Of a stretch of 8,574 nucleotides of DNA, positions 1-6,554 are shown piece after piece. The position numbers were made by a program, and so were the translations under genes. The first letter of the stretch is position 1; each line of letters starts with the position of its first letter. The DNA is taken from positions 1 through 8,574 of the forward strand of contig CATXYA010000046.1 in assembly GCA_958403605.1 (NCBI GenBank), read 5' to 3'. Source of the DNA: an uncultured Oscillospiraceae bacterium (GTDB lineage Bacteria; Bacillota; Clostridia; Oscillospirales; Ruminococcaceae). Below the pieces are notes generated by a model. It had not been told where the DNA came from and made no database searches. It worked only from the letters and a program-made list of their open reading frames with translations.

Positions 1-9
1 GTAGAAGCA

Positions 10-78
10 GGGCGGCTTGCCGCCCGCGTTTGCCTTCCCCCGGCGGGGGAAGGTGGCTGATGCGCAGCATCAGACGGA
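10..78. repeat. Cluster of three hairpins, interspersed-repeat-like
   Basis: Three back-to-back perfect stems are visible: GGGCGGC/GCCGCCC (10-16 with 19-25), CCTTCCCCC/GGGGGAAGG (33-41 with 45-53) and CTGATGC/GCATCAG (57-63 with 67-73), followed by ACGGATGAGGG. From memory, the pattern of a CCTTCCCC palindrome, a variable short hairpin and GGATGAGGG is common between genes in gut Clostridia genomes; I cannot check this here. No T-run follows any stem on either strand, so these are not clear terminators. No gene is supported between 1 and 125. Confidence 0.6.
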
Positions 79-125
79 TGAGGGGGCGCCCGCCAACGTC
101 TCCCACACAGGGAACGTTCGCACGC

Positions 126-650
126 CTATCTCCCGTACTTCTGAAAAAACTCCTCCGCCGTCATCGAGAACAGCAGGTCGTTGTAAATGATGTCGCCGTA
201 TCCTTTCACCGCCTGGCGCAGGCGGCCCTCATACACGAAGCCCAGCCGCTTTGCCAGGCGCACGGACGCCTCGTTGCCCTCGAAGACCCGCAGCGCCATG
301 ATCTCATGCCTCAGGGTGCCAAAGGCGTGCCGCATCACGCCCAGCATCGCCTCGCTCATATAGCCTTTGCCCGCATAGTCTTCGCCCAGATAGTAGGAAA
401 TACAAATTGAGTCCACCTTGTGGCGCAGGGTGTCCGGTTCCAAGTCGATGGCGCCGATCACCTGGTTTGTCGCTTTCAGCTCCAGGTAAAACGCCCCTTC
501 CCCCGCCTTTGCCAGTTCCTCTTCCAGCTCCGCCTGGTCCACTTCCCGCATGGCGTTGTAACGCAGGACATACGCGCTGTTGCGGATCGGCAGGAACTGC
601 GCGGCGTCCGCGGGCTGCGGCTTGCGGATGAACAACCGTTCCGTCTCCAT
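126..650 (-). CDS. GNAT family N-acetyltransferase (RimJ/RimL, Acetyltransf_3 type)
   Basis: A 174-residue protein that probably moves an acetyl group from acetyl-CoA to an amine; the substrate is unknown. It opens with METERLFIRK, the usual beginning of RimJ/RimL-like enzymes ('TERLxIR'). The acetyl-CoA binding motif A is at about residues 91-101 (DYAGKGYMSEA, the common YxGKGYMxEA form). Motif B, NEASVRLAKRLGF, is at 126-138, followed by YEGRLR, typical of this subfamily. Length is normal and the domain fills the protein. The start is set by AAAGGAG about seven bases before the ATG. It lies 57 bp after yjdF on the same strand, and I see no convincing promoter of its own, so it may be reached by read-through from the yjdF promoter. 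Family assignment is firm; role and substrate are not. Confidence 0.92.
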   Translation of the reverse strand: METERLFIRKPQPADAAQFLPIRNSAYVLRYNAMREVDQAELEEELAKAGEGAFYLELKATNQVIGAIDLEPDTLRHKVDSICISYYLGEDYAGKGYMSEAMLGVMRHAFGTLRHEIMALRVFEGNEASVRLAKRLGFVYEGRLRQAVKGYGDIIYNDLLFSMTAEEFFQKYGR

Positions 651-695
651 ATTTTGCTCCTTTTCTGCTTGTCATCTCTCCCCTTGCCAAGAAAG

Positions 696-726
696 GAAGC
701 ACAGAGGCTAGTGACCCCTGTGCTTC
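696..726 (-). terminator. Hairpin at the end of yjdF, possible weak terminator
   Basis: GAAGCACAG and CTGTGCTTC (696-704 and 718-726) form a 9-bp perfect stem. On the minus strand it overlaps the last codons and stop of yjdF and is followed by CCTTTCTT, a poor U-tract. It could end or attenuate yjdF transcripts before the downstream acetyltransferase gene. Confidence 0.45.
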
Positions 727-1127
727 TCCTTGCGCTTTTCCTGCCGCAGGGCAAACTGACGCTGCGCCTCGTCTTCCCGCCGGCTGCGGGCACGCGCGCG
801 CCGCTCCTGCTTCGCCTGCTCCTGCTGGAGCTTCAAAGCCTGCTGCGCCTTGGTGCCGATGCCGGGATGCTGCAGGGCGCGTGCGATCTCGCGCCGCACG
901 CGCTTGGGGTTTTGCCGCCGCACGGCGGCGGCCTGGGTCTGCAGGGTGGGGGTAAACCGCAGGTTTGCCCAGTTTTTGAGGAAGTAGGCGTAGAGCTCCG
1001 GCTCTTTCGGCTCGGCGCCGAAGGTGATCTTGCACACCTCGTACACCCCGCCGCTCTGGCGCTCATAGATGCCCACCCAAAAGGGCTCCTCAAACAATAC
1101 GGTCAGTTTCGATGCGGACACTTCCAT
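708..1127 (-). CDS. yjdF: YjdF family protein (DUF2992), riboswitch-controlled
   Basis: A 139-residue cytosolic protein of unknown biochemical function. The DUF2992 signature is clear: KLTVLFEEPFWVGIYER near the N-terminus, TFGAEPKEPELYAYFL (residues 35-50), NPKRVRREIARAL (73-85), GTKAQQALKLQQEQ (91-104), and a very basic, helical tail ending ELRQ-like/KRKEKHRGH (120-139). The ATG at 1127 is chosen over the upstream start at 1172 because AAAAGGAGG lies eight bases before it, and the longer reading would translate the riboswitch platform. The family is widely found behind yjdF-class riboswitches, which bind azaaromatic compounds, so the protein is thought to help cope with such toxic molecules; that role is inference. 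The gene has its own promoter (1256-1284) and a structured leader (1136-1250). Confidence 0.93.
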   Translation of the reverse strand: MEVSASKLTVLFEEPFWVGIYERQSGGVYEVCKITFGAEPKEPELYAYFLKNWANLRFTPTLQTQAAAVRRQNPKRVRREIARALQHPGIGTKAQQALKLQQEQAKQERRARARSRREDEAQRQFALRQEKRKEKHRGH

Positions 1128-1135
1128 CTGCCATT

Positions 1136-1250
1136 CCTCCTTTTGGTTTGCCTGCAAAGAACGGACAACCAAGGAGGCAGGTTACTGACGGTATCAATCG
1201 CATTGACACCGCTCCCGGACTACCGACCGGGACGTGTTTTTATCTCTGCC
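1136..1250 (-). promoter_or_regulatory. yjdF riboswitch (azaaromatic-binding class) with RBS-hiding stem
   Basis: The leader of yjdF folds by eye into a closing stem GGCAG/CTGCC (1250-1246 with 1180-1176), an inner CCCGG/CCGGG stem, and a 10-bp arm CGGTGTCAAT-GCG-ATTGATACCG with one G-U pair. The segment ACACGTCCCGG...GGAGCGGTGTC looks like the conserved yjdF core, recalled rather than searched. Downstream, CCTCCTTGGTT (1177-1167) can pair with AACC and AAGGAGG (1148-1145 and 1142-1136, two A bulged), burying the yjdF ribosome binding site. This masking strand shares two bases with the closing stem, and CCTGC can also pair with GCAGG (1155-1151). Ligand binding would therefore favour an open binding site, that is, a translational ON switch. 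The class is strongly supported by the DUF2992 gene behind it; the platform is my inference. Confidence 0.85.
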
Positions 1251-1255
1251 CTTTT

Positions 1256-1284
1256 AAGATAACGGTCTTTCCCCGCAAAGTCAA
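1256..1284 (-). promoter_or_regulatory. Sigma-A promoter of the yjdF transcript
   Basis: TTGACT (1284-1279), a 17-bp spacer and TATCTT (1261-1256). The expected start point, about seven bases on, falls at the GGGCAG that begins the riboswitch closing stem, so leader and promoter fit together exactly. Confidence 0.75.
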
Positions 1285-1301
1285 GCGCACATTCCGGCAC
1301 A

Positions 1302-2069
1302 TCACTCATTCATCTGCGCCACAAAGGCCTCCGGTTTGGCCGTCAGCTCCACCCAGGCGGGGCGGAAGCCGCTGCGCAGGGCGTTGCGCACCGAGGGAAT
1401 GTTGGACCACGCCGCGCAGTAAAACGGCACCTTGCCCCGCGCCAGCGCCTCCAGCGCCAGACGGCTGGTGAGCGCGGCGGCCAGGCCCTGCCGCCGGTAT
1501 TCCGGCAGCACGTCGATGCCGATCTGCCACATGGTGTCGCAGTCCGCCGAGCACCCCGCCAGCCCCACCAGCCGCCCCTGGTCGTAGGCCCCCAGAGCCA
1601 GCACGTCCAGCTCCTTGCGCTTTTCGCACAGCGCGTTGCCCCATTGCGGCAGATAGAGCTCGGCCAGCTCCTCCGGCCCCAAAAGGCGCAGCTCCTGCCG
1701 GCAGGGCCTGGCTTCCAGGGCCGACAGGTCCGGCAGAAAATATTCCGCCATAAAGCAGGTCCGCAGGCCCAGCGGCGCCAGGGCGGCGTCCAAAACATGC
1801 AGATTGGGCGTCTCGAAGCAGTGCTCCACCGCACAGCGCCCGATATAGGCCGTCACCGCGTCCCGCGCCTCTGCGCTCACCGAGGCGATAAGGCTGCCGC
1901 CGTAACTGGCGAGGTTGCAGGCAAAGGGCAGCTCCAGATACCGGCGCGCCTGCGGATGGGGCCGCGAGAGCACCACCTTGTTTTCGCCGCCCAGCAGGTC
2001 CTGCGGGCGGCAGCTCAGGTCGATGGCCGACTGTTCTACCGCCACGGCTAAAATTTCCCGGTTAGTCAT
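1302..2069 (-). CDS. GNAT family N-acetyltransferase with extra N-terminal domain
   Basis: A 255-residue protein in two halves. Residues 1-120 form a domain I cannot name (it contains PHPQARRYLELPFACNLA and CFETPNLHVL). Residues 125-240 form a GNAT fold: beta strands around LDVLALGAYDQGRLVGLAG, then motif A IDVLPEYRRQGLAAAL (185-200, with the RRQGLA pyrophosphate loop), and motif B-like WSNIPSVRNALRSGFRPAW (221-239). The expected activity is acetyl-CoA-dependent acetylation of an unknown amine. The ATG at 2069 follows GGGAGGGG by six bases; the upstream starts at 2117 and 2090 would begin inside the terminator or promoter and have no ribosome binding site. A possible promoter is at 2089-2117. 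It is transcribed toward yjdF, whose promoter starts 18 bp beyond its stop codon. Confidence 0.88.
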   Translation of the reverse strand: MTNREILAVAVEQSAIDLSCRPQDLLGGENKVVLSRPHPQARRYLELPFACNLASYGGSLIASVSAEARDAVTAYIGRCAVEHCFETPNLHVLDAALAPLGLRTCFMAEYFLPDLSALEARPCRQELRLLGPEELAELYLPQWGNALCEKRKELDVLALGAYDQGRLVGLAGCSADCDTMWQIGIDVLPEYRRQGLAAALTSRLALEALARGKVPFYCAAWSNIPSVRNALRSGFRPAWVELTAKPEAFVAQMNE

Positions 2070-2088
2070 GGATATCCCCTCCCGCCCC

Positions 2089-2117
2089 ATTGTACATAAA
2101 AACAGGCGCTTCATCAA
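2089..2117 (-). promoter_or_regulatory. Possible promoter of the 1302-2069 acetyltransferase gene
   Basis: TTGATG (2117-2112), a 17-bp spacer and TACAAT (2094-2089) on the minus strand. The -35 box lies in the loop of the upstream terminator hairpin and the -10 just beyond its stem. The predicted start leaves a leader of only about 13 bases, which begins at the ribosome binding site. Confidence 0.45.
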
Positions 2118-2133
2118 GGAAACGCCTGTTTTT
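2098..2133. terminator. Rho-independent terminator after the metal-ATPase gene
   Basis: AAAAACAGGCG (2098-2108) pairs with CGCCTGTTTTT (2123-2133) around a 14-nt loop. On the minus strand the stem begins 13 bases after the ATPase stop codon and ends in TTTTT, so it terminates the metal-pump operon; the A/T symmetry would also allow activity in the other direction. Confidence 0.82.
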
Positions 2134-2145
2134 CGCAGAACTCTG

Positions 2146-4005
<1,860 letters not shown>

Positions 4006-4037
4006 GCCTTCCACTCCCCCTTGTTACTGCACCTGTT

Positions 4038-4256
4038 TCAGCGCAGGATCTCGCAGTCCGGTTCCACCTTGCGGCACACGCGCACCACTTCATCCACAAT
4101 GGCGTCAAAACGGCTGTCGTCGGCCACCAGCGTCAGTTTCTGGGTCAAAAAATTGAAGTCGGCGTCCTGTACGCCCTCAATTTTTTTGGCGGCCTCCGTC
4201 ATTTTGGCGGCACAGTTGGCGCAGTCCAGATCCTGCAGCTTGAATACCTTTTTCAT
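4038..4256 (-). CDS. Stand-alone heavy-metal-associated (HMA) domain protein
   Basis: A 72-residue HMA (ferredoxin-like fold) protein. The metal-binding loop is LDCANCAAKM, with Cys12 and Cys15 preceded by Asp11; DCxxC is typical of the N-terminal domains of Zn/Cd ATPases rather than of copper chaperones. It begins MKKVFKLQDLDCANC, close to the start of ordinary one-piece CadA proteins, and its end (CEILR) matches the end of that domain. It is the first gene of the pump operon, with GGGGAGG seven bases before its ATG. It probably hands metal to, or regulates, the HMA-less ATPase next to it. The two genes are in different frames and a TAA blocks the ATPase frame upstream of its start, so this is a genuine split rather than a simple stop-codon error. 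Confidence 0.92.
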   Translation of the reverse strand: MKKVFKLQDLDCANCAAKMTEAAKKIEGVQDADFNFLTQKLTLVADDSRFDAIVDEVVRVCRKVEPDCEILR

Positions 4257-4283
4257 GGTTCTGCCTCCCCATTTTTTGTTGTT

Positions 4284-4305
4284 CAGTTGAGCAACCGTTC
4301 AACTG
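4284..4305. promoter_or_regulatory. ArsR/SmtB operator 1 (downstream of the pump start point)
   Basis: A perfect inverted repeat, CAGTTGA and TCAACTG, 8 bp apart. Its core TTGAGC-N4-GTTCAA fits the ArsR/SmtB pattern TTGARC-N4-GYTCAA. It covers roughly +5 to +24 of the pump operon transcript. Confidence 0.7.
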
Positions 4306-4313
4306 TTGCCTTT

Positions 4314-4343
4314 ATTATATTTGAACAGTCGCTCAAATGTCAA
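4314..4343 (-). promoter_or_regulatory. Promoter of the HMA-ATPase operon
   Basis: A perfect consensus promoter on the minus strand: TTGACA (4343-4338), an 18-bp spacer and TATAAT (4319-4314), with the start point expected near 4307. Such a strong promoter fits a gene held off by a repressor that binds within it. Confidence 0.88.
4317..4340. promoter_or_regulatory. ArsR/SmtB operator 2 (inside the pump promoter)
   Basis: An inverted repeat, ATTTGA (4319-4324) and TCAAAT (4333-4338), with core TTGAAC-N4-GCTCAA at 4321-4336. It fills the spacer between the -35 and -10 boxes of the pump promoter and lies 34 bp (about three helical turns) from operator 1. Confidence 0.78.
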
Positions 4344-4366
4344 GGGGTTTGGCAAATATTTTTTCG

Positions 4367-4396
4367 TTGACAAAGGCGCAAAGTGGGCACTATACT
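4367..4396 (+). promoter_or_regulatory. Promoter of the arsR-type regulator gene
   Basis: TTGACA (4367-4372), an 18-bp spacer and TATACT (4391-4396); the start point is expected near 4403. The two operators lie upstream of its -35 box and do not overlap it. Confidence 0.78.
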
Positions 4397-4453
4397 AAAA
4401 TGGTACAAAAAGACCTGCTGCAAACCGCCCGCAAGGGCTGAAAGGAGGCGTGC

Positions 4454-4807
4454 ATGGTGGAAGAAACCTACGAGGAAAATTTAAAGCGGGTGCGGTCCCG
4501 CATGCCGGCCACTTCCCTGCTGTACGACCTGTCCGATTTTTTCAAGGTGATGGGCGACGGCACGCGCATCCAGCTGCTGTGGGCGCTGGAGGAGGGCGGC
4601 GAGCTGTGCGTGGGCGATCTGGCCGGGCTGCTGCACATGACCACCTCCGCCGTGTCGCACCAGCTGCGCGCGCTGCGCACTGCCAAGCTGATCCGCTCCC
4701 GCAAGGAGGGCAAAAACGTCTTTTACGCGCTCAATGACGACCACGTGAAGGACATCCTGCAAAAGGCCCTGGAGCATCTGGCCGAGCGGCACGACCACGG
4801 CAAATAA
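4454..4807 (+). CDS. ArsR/SmtB-family metal-sensing repressor (Zn-type alpha-5 site)
   Basis: A 117-residue winged-helix dimeric repressor that should release DNA when metal binds. The DNA-binding part is typical: FFKVMGDGTRIQLLWAL (29-45), recognition helix TTSAVSHQLRALRTAKLI (63-80) and wing RKEGKNVFYAL (83-93). The alpha-5 dimer-interface site is complete: Asp95-x-His97, His108 and Glu111, the same DxH-x10-H-x2-E pattern as SmtB. The alpha-3 site of CadC-type sensors (ELCVCDLA) is reduced to ELCVGDLA, with one Cys (Cys52). Zinc is therefore the most likely signal. A His-rich tail (RHDHGK) may add metal contacts. AAAGGAGG lies five bases before the ATG. It is divergent from the HMA-ATPase operon, whose promoter contains two matching operators. 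Symbols such as czrA or smtB are possible but not certain. Confidence 0.94.
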   Translation: MVEETYEENLKRVRSRMPATSLLYDLSDFFKVMGDGTRIQLLWALEEGGELCVGDLAGLLHMTTSAVSHQLRALRTAKLIRSRKEGKNVFYALNDDHVKDILQKALEHLAERHDHGK

Positions 4808-4814
4808 GGCGAAA

Positions 4815-4850
4815 GAACAAGCCAGCGGCGCGCCGTTGGCTTGTTCCTTT
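4815..4850 (+). terminator. Terminator after the arsR-type gene
   Basis: GAACAAGCCAGCGG pairs with CCGTTGGCTTGTTC (4815-4828 with 4833-4846, one G-U pair) to give a 14-bp stem closed by a four-base loop, followed by CTTTTC. It begins seven bases after the stop codon. The T-run is short but the stem is strong. Confidence 0.7.
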
Positions 4851-4882
4851 TCAGGGCCAAGACCCATTCTACGGAGCGTTTG

Positions 4883-4911
4883 TTGTAAAGCGCCCGTCCT
4901 GCGTGTATGCT
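4883..4911 (+). promoter_or_regulatory. Likely promoter of the XRE-desulfoferrodoxin gene
   Basis: TTGTAA (4883-4888), a 17-bp spacer and TATGCT (4906-4911), placed between the preceding terminator and the ribosome binding site GAGAGGTGAT at 4916-4925. The boxes are imperfect and the leader would be very short. Confidence 0.5.
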
Positions 4912-4928
4912 GAACGAGAGGTGATCTC

Positions 4929-5519
4929 ATGGATCAAACAAAGACCGGGGCACTCATCCGCCGCCTGCGGCAGGAGCAGGGCCTCACCCAAAAACAGCTG
5001 GCCGAGCGGCTCTCGCTCAGCGATCGCACCGTCAGCAAATGGGAGCGGGGCGCAGGCTGCCCGGATGTCTCCCTGCTGCGGGAACTGGCCCGCACCCTGC
5101 AGGTGGATGTGGAAGCGCTGCTGTCCGGCGCTCTGGAAGCCCCCGGCCGGAAAGGAGGAACCATGACCCGCATCCAATTTTTTGCCTGTCCGTCCTGCGG
5201 CGCGGTCATTCAAAGCACCGGCGCGGCGGAAGTATCCTGCTGCGGGCGGCGGCTGGCGCCGCTCACCGCCCAGGAGGCCGACGCGGCCCATACGCCCGCC
5301 GTGGAGTTGGTGGAGGACGAGTTTTATCTCACCTTCCCCCACGAAATGACGAAGGACCATTTCCTGCGCTTCGTGGCCGCCGTCAGCTATGACCGGGCGC
5401 TGCTGGTGCAGCTGTACCCCGAGCAAAACGCCGCCGTGCGCCTGCCCGCCCTGCGCCGCGCCACGCTGTACGTCTGCTGCAGCCAGCACGGCCTCTACCG
5501 CGTTTCGCAGAAGCTGTAG
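4929..5519 (+). CDS. XRE-family regulator fused to a desulfoferrodoxin-like (Dx-SOR) domain
   Basis: A 196-residue, two-part cytosolic protein. Residues 7-65 are an XRE/Cro helix-turn-helix (GLTQKQLAERL, then SLSDRTVSKWERG). Residues 82-196 match desulfoferrodoxin/neelaredoxin: a rubredoxin-like centre with Cys87, Cys90, Cys104 and Cys105 (CPSC...CC), and a superoxide-reductase-like centre with His121, His138, His144 (PHEMTKDH, as in HPMTxxH), Cys184 and His187 (CSQHGLY, as in CNxHGLW). All four plus five expected iron ligands are present with family spacing (138-144 six apart, 184-187 three apart). The Glu-Lys before the first His, used in superoxide reduction, is Ala119-Ala120. A redox- or iron-sensing transcription regulator is therefore more likely than an efficient enzyme. 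An internal start lies at codon 79. The start is supported by GAGGTGAT before the ATG. Target genes are unknown. Confidence 0.9.
   Translation: MDQTKTGALIRRLRQEQGLTQKQLAERLSLSDRTVSKWERGAGCPDVSLLRELARTLQVDVEALLSGALEAPGRKGGTMTRIQFFACPSCGAVIQSTGAAEVSCCGRRLAPLTAQEADAAHTPAVELVEDEFYLTFPHEMTKDHFLRFVAAVSYDRALLVQLYPEQNAAVRLPALRRATLYVCCSQHGLYRVSQKL
5151..5165 (+). promoter_or_regulatory. Internal ribosome binding site and in-frame ATG at the domain junction
   Basis: AAAGGAGG (5151-5158), four bases, then ATG at 5163-5165, which is codon 79 in the frame of the fusion gene. Translation from it would give a 118-residue protein containing only the Dx-SOR-like domain with all nine iron ligands. The linker residues Lys-Gly-Gly-Thr are simply the reading of this site. 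Confidence 0.55.
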
Positions 5520-5580
5520 AGCTGAAAAAAGGAGCACGTTGCAAAAATCGCACGCAAAGAAGGAATAAGAAGTTACCTCT

Positions 5581-5608
5581 GTAGGGAACGCCGTCCCCGG
5601 CGTTCCGC
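5581..5608 (-). repeat. 28-nt palindromic repeat, copy A (inverted orientation)
   Basis: Identical, as a reverse complement, to copies B and C. The core is a 9-bp palindrome, GGAACGCCG and CGGCGTTCC, around a four-base loop; asymmetric GTAG and GC ends give it a direction. It lies 61 bp after the XRE fusion gene and might act as its transcript-end hairpin, although no T-run follows. Confidence 0.85.
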
Positions 5609-5757
5609 CGCTGAAAGTCAGGACGATAGTGCCCTTTTTCCTCGTGCCGCGTTGTTATAGAAACGCATCCCTCGAAAAGCCGCCGCATTTGTGGGAGTTC
5701 CCCACATCTTCGCCAAGTCATGGAGCATTGATTCTAACCCATGTTATTTCATGGGGA

Positions 5758-5785
5758 GCGGAACGCCGGGGACGGCGTTCCCTAC
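5758..5785 (+). repeat. 28-nt palindromic repeat, copy B
   Basis: A perfect copy: GCGGAACGCC, GGGGAC, GGCGTTCCCTAC in order. The match to copy C continues after one extra base as GGGCCTG, so B and C share a longer unit. Copies A and B are inverted about 150 bp apart. Confidence 0.85.
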
Positions 5786-5825
5786 CGGGCCTGGGATACT
5801 GCTATCGATCAAGCGAAGCAAGCAA

Positions 5826-5871
5826 AAACACCACCTGCAACAACTTCCCATGGTTGTTGCAGGTGGTGTTT
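5826..5871. terminator. Long bidirectional terminator-like hairpin
   Basis: AAACACCACCTGCAACAAC (5826-5844) pairs perfectly over 19 bp with GTTGTTGCAGGTGGTGTTT (5853-5871) around an 8-nt loop. On the minus strand it ends in TTTTT and would stop transcription from the 6013-6818 gene pair; on the plus strand it ends in TTTCCTT. It lies between convergent transcription units. Confidence 0.75.
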
Positions 5872-6012
5872 CCTTGGTTGCTATTTTACAATGCGCCCCT
5901 TAATTTTCCGCTGGGAGCCATTATGAGAGATGCTCCAGTATTGGTACAATTTCCTATTGCTGCTCAAAGTGATAAAAGACTAACTTTCTTGTCAGAGAGC
6001 TTCTTGCTGCAT

Positions 6013-6534
6013 TCAGGTTAAATTTTCTATAAAAATTCCTTCCTGTGCAAACTTTTCGATTGTCTCTTCTGCAATCGATTCAACGGTAGCATAGATATAA
6101 TAATCATAACCAAATTCAACGTCCAAAACGTCCGGCACTGTCAAACCGCACCCAAAACACTCTCTTAAAATCAACGCCAAAAATACCGGCAATTGGGAAC
6201 GCGTGATTTTTTGACTGGGCTGTAGGGTTTTGAGAACCGTTTTTTCTTGTTCGCTCAAGGTCAAACCAACTGAGGAAAGATTATAAGCGACTTTTTCCAC
6301 TGTGAAATTATGTTCAACATCCCGGGTAATTAAAAATTGGGAATTTTTATTTTTCAAAATTTCTAAGACAACTTCAATATATAATTTTTCCGTCCTCAGA
6401 TATTCCTCTTTTTTAAAAAGTTTCCCATCAAATATTTTTCCAATATCAAAGCAAGAAGTCCATTCCTTGCGCAGATAGTGTCCTGTGGAATCTCTGTTTT
6501 TTGGATCATATTTTGAAATTCGGTATTTAGGCAT
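6013..6534 (-). CDS. Hypothetical protein in AT-rich block
   Basis: A 173-residue protein I do not recognise. It begins MPKYRISKYDPKNRD, has the aromatic/charged stretch EWTSCFDIGKIFDG (24-37), a central hydrophobic-charged region, and an acidic C-terminus (TVESIAEETIEKFAQEGIF). There is no signal peptide and no clear membrane helix; it is probably cytosolic. Base composition is far more AT-rich than that of its neighbours (one 60-base line I counted is 25% GC, against 75% in the ATPase gene). It follows the 6555-6818 gene by 20 bp on the same strand, with AAAAGGA about eight to nine bases before the ATG, so the two are probably one operon, ending at the hairpin at 5826-5871. An immunity-type or other accessory protein is possible but unproven. 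Confidence 0.75.
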   Translation of the reverse strand: MPKYRISKYDPKNRDSTGHYLRKEWTSCFDIGKIFDGKLFKKEEYLRTEKLYIEVVLEILKNKNSQFLITRDVEHNFTVEKVAYNLSSVGLTLSEQEKTVLKTLQPSQKITRSQLPVFLALILRECFGCGLTVPDVLDVEFGYDYYIYATVESIAEETIEKFAQEGIFIENLT

Positions 6535-6554
6535 CTTCCGTCCTTTTTATCTCT

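Larger units (their letters stand above)
5520..6012. other. Non-coding stretch between convergent genes
   Basis: No credible gene is seen over about 490 bp; reading frames here are short and unlike known proteins. It holds two inverted copies of a 28-nt repeat (5581-5608 and 5758-5785), a small hairpin TGTGGG/CCCACA (5690-5695 with 5701-5706), and a long 19-bp hairpin (5826-5871). From about 5880 the base composition turns AT-rich and runs into the next gene pair. Confidence 0.6.

Noticed and set aside
304..1262. Long overlapping frames on both strands across the first acetyltransferase and yjdF
   Set aside because: They cross the clear GNAT and DUF2992 genes in other frames, are Ala/Arg/Pro-rich, and have no suitable ribosome binding sites; they also run through the riboswitch.
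4006..4040. A frameshift separating one original CadA gene into two pieces
   Set aside because: The ATPase has its own ribosome binding site and start, and its frame has a TAA just upstream, so one indel in this gap would not restore a fused gene; a lineage-level split is more likely.
5629..6021. Plus-strand reading frames in the 5.6-6.0 kb gap (up to 130 codons)
   Set aside because: They cross the palindromic repeat and the terminator hairpin, have no ribosome binding sites and no protein likeness.
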